NCBI RefSeq assembly: GCF_006345825.1
Contig: NZ_VCIX01000092.1
Coordinates: 2,232,001-2,296,000 of the forward strand
From: Paenibacillus paridis
GTDB taxonomy: Bacteria; Bacillota; Bacilli; Paenibacillales; Paenibacillaceae
Direction of reading: 5' to 3'
Length of the DNA: 64,000 bases
Under the pieces are notes generated by a model, which saw only the letters and a list, made by a program, of their open reading frames with translations, ran no database searches and was not told the DNA's origin. Of this stretch, positions 59,291-64,000 are shown piece after piece (positions within the stretch are counted from its first letter, which is position 1; every line of letters begins with the position of its first letter). A program made the translations under genes and the position numbers.

Positions 59291-59320
59291 ACCGACTGCG
59301 TTTCTGCAGTCGGGTTGTTT
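59291..59320. terminator. Terminator between the convergent AraC and GH95-type genes
   Basis: CCGACTGC pairs with GCAGTCGG, followed rightward by GTTGTTTCT. It lies 86 bp after the AraC stop and just before the convergent GH95-type stop. Confidence 0.65.
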
Positions 59321-59337
59321 CTATATAAGGAATTACT

Positions 59338-62040
59338 CTAAATAAATTCTACCGTAATATCTACTTCATCACTTAGCGTTAACGTAACATACTTGCCCAT
59401 TTCATCTTCATGCGCTTGAACTTCCTCGCCGTTAACGATGGCTCTCATCCACGGAATGCCGGCACTTAATCGAATAGTATTGTCCTCAATTCTTGATTTC
59501 AATGTAGCTTTAGCAGTCCCGTTTAACAGATTCCAAGATAAGTGTTTAACCTCCACTTGTGTTCTTGCCATAAGGCCATCCATTGATCCCGATTGCCAAT
59601 CGGAGGGCAATGCAGGAAGCAGCTCGATTTCGCCTGTATTCGAAAATAGAAGCGCCTCATTAATTGAAGCTACGACGCCAAATGATGTATCCGTACAATA
59701 GCAATGACTTCTTCGATTTGTATCATGGTCAGTCATTAAAGACGGGTAATAACCAGCATGTGTCATCATGGGCAGTAGCGAAGCGATAACGTCGTTGCCT
59801 CCTTTAAGCCTTGCGCTAACGAGAGCCTTATGCATCCAGCCATGTCCCGCCGTAGCATCCCCCGTATTGTATTTATCTCTATTGTCGAGCGCAATCTTCG
59901 CTGCTTTCGCAAGCGCTTTATTGTTCTGCGTTTCATAAGCAGGCCATGCCACATATAGGTGGCTCAAATGGCGGTGGTTATTATTTTCCGTATATTCGTT
60001 CATAGCCCATTCGCGCAACGCGCCATCCGCGTCATATTTATAATCAGGCAGCAGATCTAAGAGAACCTCCCATTTGGCAATGGCAGCTTCATATCCTTCA
60101 CGTTTTACGGCTTTTTCCATTGTCATTACCATTAATAACCCATCCCGAGCAGCCGAAATATCCATGGTCGCATTAGCCGTTATCGTGCTGTTATAACCAA
60201 TCGGATTATTTTCCGGCGAATAGGTTGGTATAATCATATATTTCTCGCCAGGATTTAACGCTATTTTGCCGCTTTGATGACAAGCGTTGCCGTTCTTGTC
60301 TGTGTAGTATTCAGGCGTACATATTTGTTCCCAGAAATTAGCCTGCTTCGTCAGGAGTGGGAGCAAAATATCTTTCTCTAATTCCAAATGTCCCCTTCGC
60401 AATAAATTAGAGAAATCCTCATCGGAAAGTCCCCCGTCATGGACGCTGAGCAATGATTGCAACTCATGAATTCTCATCGCATCTACAATTGGGATTTGCT
60501 TATTCCCGTAACATTGCCAGTATTCATAAATCGGTAGAAGGCACCAGCTTGCGCCGGCATTCCAATACTCAAACGGGTAATCGTTGTCATATTCCACATG
60601 CATGCCGCGGTCACCATCAGAGTTGACGGACACCTGAATAGCATCATGCATCCCGTAAGCCATGCGTGCATTGTAGGCGAAGTCCGGCGTATTCCGTAGG
60701 AAAAACGTGATGTATCCAAGCTGCGCCTGCGTCATATTCCCCGTATTCATGGCCGCAACCTGCAAGTTCACATTTGCGTCAAGGGTGTAAATGCCGCGCC
60801 AGCCCGGATTCCATTCGCCGGTCCACATACCATATAAGCGAGGCGCGCTTAAGCCGCTGCAGCATATCATCGCATATCTGCCCTGGTTGTAAACTTGCTC
60901 CATAAAAGCATGATTAATTCTCGATAACGTCGCTTGTTGGGTATGAATTAGCGTAAGATTATCCGCGTGCTTATCAGAGTCATCACCGGCTAACGAGAAA
61001 CCGATGGCATTAAATTCAGCAGCATGCTGCTCGGCATGGGGAGCAAGGGCTGCTTCATAATCAAAACCGCCTTGAGGATCAATATACTTCTGAGCGACAG
61101 CATTCGTATGCCGGAACAACTGCTCAACCAGAGCGTATTCGGCCTGTTCGGCAAAATCTTCAATTCTGCCCATCTCATAAGTTCGATTGGATTGTGTAAT
61201 GAGATAAACGGCATCGGCTTCTATAATTTGAATTGCTGGGTTCTGCTCACTGCCAACGTTCATTATTTCATTCGTTTCAGCGAGCAGCACTCTTTTCTTG
61301 GTACCGTTCACTACGAGTACCTGTGTTAACCCCGCATATCCTGCGTTACGAAGCTCACTGCCCGGATAGGAAGGGTAATGCGCAACTTGTGCGATATATT
61401 CCGCCTGTGTATCTACCAGCTTCTTGTATTGTAGCGCTGATACCTCAGAGGTGCCGTTTTGGGCACGACTCATATTCGATATATCATCGATAGAGATCAT
61501 CATATTAATTTTAGAACCTATTGAAGCTTTCTCTATCTTCGTTATGGATACATTGTCTGTCCTAGAAGTGAAGGAGGTTCGAATCCAAATCCCGTATTCA
61601 TCGGTGTAACGCACGCCCGTCTCCGCCGTCTCATAATTCGTCCAGCGCTCATAGCCGGATACACTTCCTCTATTTGTCGAGCTTAACCGAAGCTGATGTC
61701 CAGGATGATAACTGTAGTAAAATGTTCTAATTCGCGTCGAGTCGTTCTCATCCTTAATCTTCCATTGGTCGTTTTGATTAAAAACGTTCCATCTCGCATC
61801 TTCAAGCTGTTCCGTTAATTCATTAGGAATAAATCTAGGATCTTTGGATGGATAGTTGAACCACATATATTGAAAGATGAAGCTATCCGAATACGGTGCG
61901 CCTGACGTAATATAACCGTTCTCACCGTTGCCACTGACCATGCCGTCCCGCCAAGCGTATCCGAGGTTGGACCCTGGTAACTCCGTATAGGCGTAAGTAT
62001 AATTTCCTTTTTCAAACATGCGTGCTGTTGGCGTTGTCAT
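59338..62040 (-). CDS. GH95-type glycosidase (alpha-L-fucosidase/galactosidase family)
   Basis: 900 residues, no signal peptide, so cytoplasmic. N-terminal domain of the GH65N_2 type (VSGNGENGYITSGAP). The (alpha/alpha)6 barrel shows GRYAMICCSGLSAPRLYGMWTGEWNPGWRGIYTLDANVNLQVA, which corresponds to the QGIWN...YTLNIN(A/L)xMN region of GH95, and later SPENNPIG and HRHLSHLYVAWP. The C-terminus LLPALPSDWQSGSMDGLMARTQVEV is the GH95 beta-domain. Several positions differ from typical GH95 (GNM instead of PAE), so specificity may differ from fucosidase. Promoter shares the 16-bp element with lacZ; ATG start, divergent from an AraC gene. Confidence 0.82.
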   Translation of the reverse strand: MTTPTARMFEKGNYTYAYTELPGSNLGYAWRDGMVSGNGENGYITSGAPYSDSFIFQYMWFNYPSKDPRFIPNELTEQLEDARWNVFNQNDQWKIKDENDSTRIRTFYYSYHPGHQLRLSSTNRGSVSGYERWTNYETAETGVRYTDEYGIWIRTSFTSRTDNVSITKIEKASIGSKINMMISIDDISNMSRAQNGTSEVSALQYKKLVDTQAEYIAQVAHYPSYPGSELRNAGYAGLTQVLVVNGTKKRVLLAETNEIMNVGSEQNPAIQIIEADAVYLITQSNRTYEMGRIEDFAEQAEYALVEQLFRHTNAVAQKYIDPQGGFDYEAALAPHAEQHAAEFNAIGFSLAGDDSDKHADNLTLIHTQQATLSRINHAFMEQVYNQGRYAMICCSGLSAPRLYGMWTGEWNPGWRGIYTLDANVNLQVAAMNTGNMTQAQLGYITFFLRNTPDFAYNARMAYGMHDAIQVSVNSDGDRGMHVEYDNDYPFEYWNAGASWCLLPIYEYWQCYGNKQIPIVDAMRIHELQSLLSVHDGGLSDEDFSNLLRRGHLELEKDILLPLLTKQANFWEQICTPEYYTDKNGNACHQSGKIALNPGEKYMIIPTYSPENNPIGYNSTITANATMDISAARDGLLMVMTMEKAVKREGYEAAIAKWEVLLDLLPDYKYDADGALREWAMNEYTENNNHRHLSHLYVAWPAYETQNNKALAKAAKIALDNRDKYNTGDATAGHGWMHKALVSARLKGGNDVIASLLPMMTHAGYYPSLMTDHDTNRRSHCYCTDTSFGVVASINEALLFSNTGEIELLPALPSDWQSGSMDGLMARTQVEVKHLSWNLLNGTAKATLKSRIEDNTIRLSAGIPWMRAIVNGEEVQAHEDEMGKYVTLTLSDEVDITVEFI

Positions 62041-62084
62041 AATCTTTTTCCCCCACTTTCCTATGATCTTTGCTTTTCGCTATA

Positions 62085-62100
62085 ATTATATCGATACAAG
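62085..62100 (-). promoter_or_regulatory. Shared promoter element, copy 2 (GH95-type gene)
   Basis: The leftward strand reads CTTGTATCGATATAAT, 15 of 16 bases identical to the lacZ copy, again ending in TATAAT. It is 45 bp from the start codon, versus 32 bp for lacZ. Confidence 0.65.
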
Positions 62101-62174
62101 GATGAAGACGTTATCAATTAAGACGCCCAAAGGTACCCTTCAGGTGTCGCATTTTGACAGAGGAGAATAATGAA

Positions 62175-63062
62175 ATGAACCTCCCCCCGATTAACATTGG
62201 TAATATGAATATTAAGCTTGTGCTTGGCGGCTTTGTATTGAATGTCTTGTACGTGAAGTTCGGTTTTTTTCACAGCTCGATGCGAGAACATAGCCACAGC
62301 CACGGAAGCTACGAGCTTCATTACATTCCTAGCGGTCACGGTATTCTAATAGCGGAAGGAAAACGTTATCCTCTCACACCCGGAACGTTGTTTATGACAG
62401 GACCAGATGTCGCCCATGAACAGATTCCAAATCTAAGCGATCCTATGGCTGAATACTGCATCTTCTTCGAAGTGATTCAAGAGGATTCTCAACTTATTAT
62501 CAATAAATACAACGCCCATAAGGATACTCTCCTGTCGGAATTACTGGTGAACACCCCGTTCTGGATCGGTCCTGACAATGAAAATATGATGGCTTTGTTC
62601 GAAATGCTTGCAGACGAGCTGTCATCGAAACGCCTCGGCTTTCACCATATGGCAACGAATATACTGGAAATAATCGTTACCCGTATGGTTCGGCAGTATA
62701 CCGAGCACGGTTCCTCTCTACTGGACGTTCCGGTTAAAACATTGGATGACAACAGGCTGCTTACAATTGAAAACAGTTTCTTATACGAATACCCTTCCAT
62801 TACGCTAGGACAGCTTGCGGACAAGCTGGGTCTGAGCACCAGGCAGACAGAGAGGAGCGTTCAGAAGCAATACGGCGTATCCTTCAAGAATAAAAAACAG
62901 CAATCCCGAATGAGCGCCGCAGCCCAGCTTTTAACAACAACGGATATGTCCATTAGCGCTATTGCTGAGGTAATTGGATTTGCAACACTGGAACAATTCA
63001 GTCATTCGTTCAAACACTATTACGGAATGACCGCTACCCAATACAGGTCTCAAAAGAAATGA
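62175..63062 (+). CDS. AraC-family regulator with cupin sensor
   Basis: About 295 residues from the ATG at 62175, with AGAGGAG 9 nt upstream. Cupin domain HSHSHGSYELHYIPSGHGILIAEGKRYPLTPGTLFMTGPDVAHEQ; C-terminal AraC domain (ITLGQLADKLGLSTRQTERSVQKQYGVSFKNKKQQSRMSAA, IAEVIGFATLEQFSHSFKHYYGMTATQYR). Divergent from the GH95-type gene, whose expression it probably controls. Followed by a very strong terminator. Confidence 0.9.
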   Translation: MNLPPINIGNMNIKLVLGGFVLNVLYVKFGFFHSSMREHSHSHGSYELHYIPSGHGILIAEGKRYPLTPGTLFMTGPDVAHEQIPNLSDPMAEYCIFFEVIQEDSQLIINKYNAHKDTLLSELLVNTPFWIGPDNENMMALFEMLADELSSKRLGFHHMATNILEIIVTRMVRQYTEHGSSLLDVPVKTLDDNRLLTIENSFLYEYPSITLGQLADKLGLSTRQTERSVQKQYGVSFKNKKQQSRMSAAAQLLTTTDMSISAIAEVIGFATLEQFSHSFKHYYGMTATQYRSQKK

Positions 63063-63067
63063 CTAAA

Positions 63068-63113
63068 AGCACTATAAGAATGACCTTCATTTGTAGGTCA
63101 TTCTTATAGTGCT
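63068..63113 (+). terminator. Very strong terminator of the AraC gene
   Basis: AGCACTATAAGAATGACCT (63068-63086) pairs perfectly with 63095-63113, a 19-bp stem with an 8-nt loop, followed by TGTCTTATTT; 6 bp after the stop codon. Confidence 0.9.
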
Positions 63114-63249
63114 TGTCTTATTTGACTCAAAATAGCAAATGAAGATGTTCATCCGTTATCAAAATCCTCATGGATGAAGAAGATGAGTTAAGCAAGTTGA
63201 ATCATTCTCTACTTATCTTAACATCAGCCAATGGATGCCATACGGTTCT

Positions 63250-63810
63250 ATCACATGAACATCCAATTTGTGTCAGCTAATACCAATACTCACGGCCGTC
63301 GTGCGACAGGAATGCAGGGCGTCGATGAACCCTCCTTGATTGGTCTCATCTCCATTTTGCGGTTCCGTAAGGTTAATCATCTGACGCTGCGTCTGGAATG
63401 CCTCGATTCTTCCGCCGTTTCCGACCCTGCGTAATTTCCCTCGCTGTCGTATTTGTCGCTATATATGCTTTTGATCATATGTAGAACAGGCAACCTTTGC
63501 CCATTCCATTTCTCATTGTTGTAGATGTAGATTTAGTCCGAGATTCCCTGATTCTCCCCGTTTCTGCTACTGAAAGTTATCTGTCCGATTGCCGTGTCGA
63601 GCTTGAAGCGAATGAACTTGGCGCCTCCCGCCTTATATACACCCCATAAGACCGTTCCTTTCCGTTTAGGAATATGTGCGGTATGAAGAACACTTCTGCT
63701 ATCGCCCTGATGAACCAGTGAGGTGCGGTATTAGCATCGGATATGCCCCGACTAGCGAGAGTGGTTCGCCCTGTCCTCTGTCCAGCACCTCGTCTGCGGC
63801 GTATGCGCGG
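63250..63810 (-). pseudogene. Remnant of an unidentified protein gene, several frame changes
   Basis: Read leftward, protein-like segments follow in order in different frames: AYAADEVLDRGQGEPLSLVG, IPHIPKRKGTVLWGVYKAGG, KFIRFKLDTAIGQITFSSRN, a stop, IYIYNNEKWNGQRLPV, YSDKYDSEGNYAGSETAEE, then IEAFQTQRQMINLTEPQNGD. The segments look like a carbohydrate-active or discoidin-type protein but I cannot name the family. No intact frame longer than 70 codons remains. Confidence 0.5.
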
Positions 63811-64000
63811 CGTATATCCCCAAATGTCGGTGATGTAATGCGCGACAAAGCCTCCGCAAGCTTACATTTTGTTCGCTGTCAATCTGCCCGGCTCACGCAT
63901 GAGTTCGATCATTTCAAACAACGGTTCATAGCACTCAGACAGGTTGCAGCTCTCAGCTGGCCAATAATTCATTTGCGCATTGATAGGTGTACTTGCTGTT
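63810..64000 (-). pseudogene. Fragment of a second GH95 gene (5' part beyond window)
   Basis: Read leftward from the right edge: STPINAQMNYWPAESCNLSE, then CYEPLFEMIELMREPGRLTA, NKM, a TAA stop where GH95 has Tyr, then ACGGFVAHYITDIWG. This is the catalytic-core INAEMNYWPAE...GFVAHHNTDIWG of GH95. Homology stops after IWG and a different remnant begins, so the gene is both nonsense-mutated and truncated by a rearrangement. Confidence 0.8.

Overview
The window looks like a chromosomal segment of a spore-forming Gram-positive bacterium, most likely Paenibacillus or a close relative. The evidence is strong AGGAGG-type ribosome binding sites, frequent TTG/GTG starts, a cotJABC spore-coat operon, a GerA-type germination operon, S-layer homology (SLH) domains, LplABC-like sugar transporters and YesM/YesN two-component systems. 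No rRNA, tRNA, CRISPR array or intact insertion sequence was seen.

Layout. 0-9.8 kb: a partial AraC regulator behind a 17/19 Fur box, a DUF2238 membrane protein, two MFS exporters, an old-yellow-enzyme reductase, a MarR regulator, an AraC regulator divergent from an aldo-keto reductase, and a ferredoxin/flavodoxin-NADP reductase. 9.8-17.7 kb: a carbohydrate ABC importer (two permeases plus a lipoprotein) with its AraC/YesM/YesN regulators. 17.8-25.2 kb: a second catabolic block read leftward, with an AraC regulator, an ADP-ribosylglycohydrolase-family protein, a secreted multidomain glycosidase with a cre-like site, and an amidohydrolase/Rieske pair joined by an ATGA overlap.

25.2-34.9 kb is AT-rich and full of broken genes: a CrtC/AttH-like lipocalin with several stops, a stray 3' piece of a second cotJC, an RNase J with at least three lesions, and a WGxxGxxG protein split by one stop codon. 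Intact genes here are a MarR regulator with three copies of a GTTTC-N3-GAAAC operator, a GC-rich FAD monooxygenase, cotJABC and a Cys-rich mini-protein. 35-38.7 kb holds a gerA-type operon.

38.8-64 kb behaves like a Gram-positive polysaccharide utilisation locus. It has an importer operon with two permeases, its binding protein, a sensor kinase, a response regulator and a second binding protein. Next come an SLH-anchored cohesin protein and a 1917-residue alginate-lyase-like enzyme that carries both a cohesin-like and a degenerate dockerin-like domain. A GH2 beta-galactosidase and a GH95-type enzyme follow, whose promoters share a 16-bp element, each divergent from or flanked by AraC regulators. 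The right edge carries a decayed second GH95 and another decayed gene.

The most interesting candidate system is the surface cohesin/SLH anchor with the cohesin- and dockerin-bearing lyase, fed by this importer and its sensory operon. All function calls come from reading motifs by eye; no database search was run.
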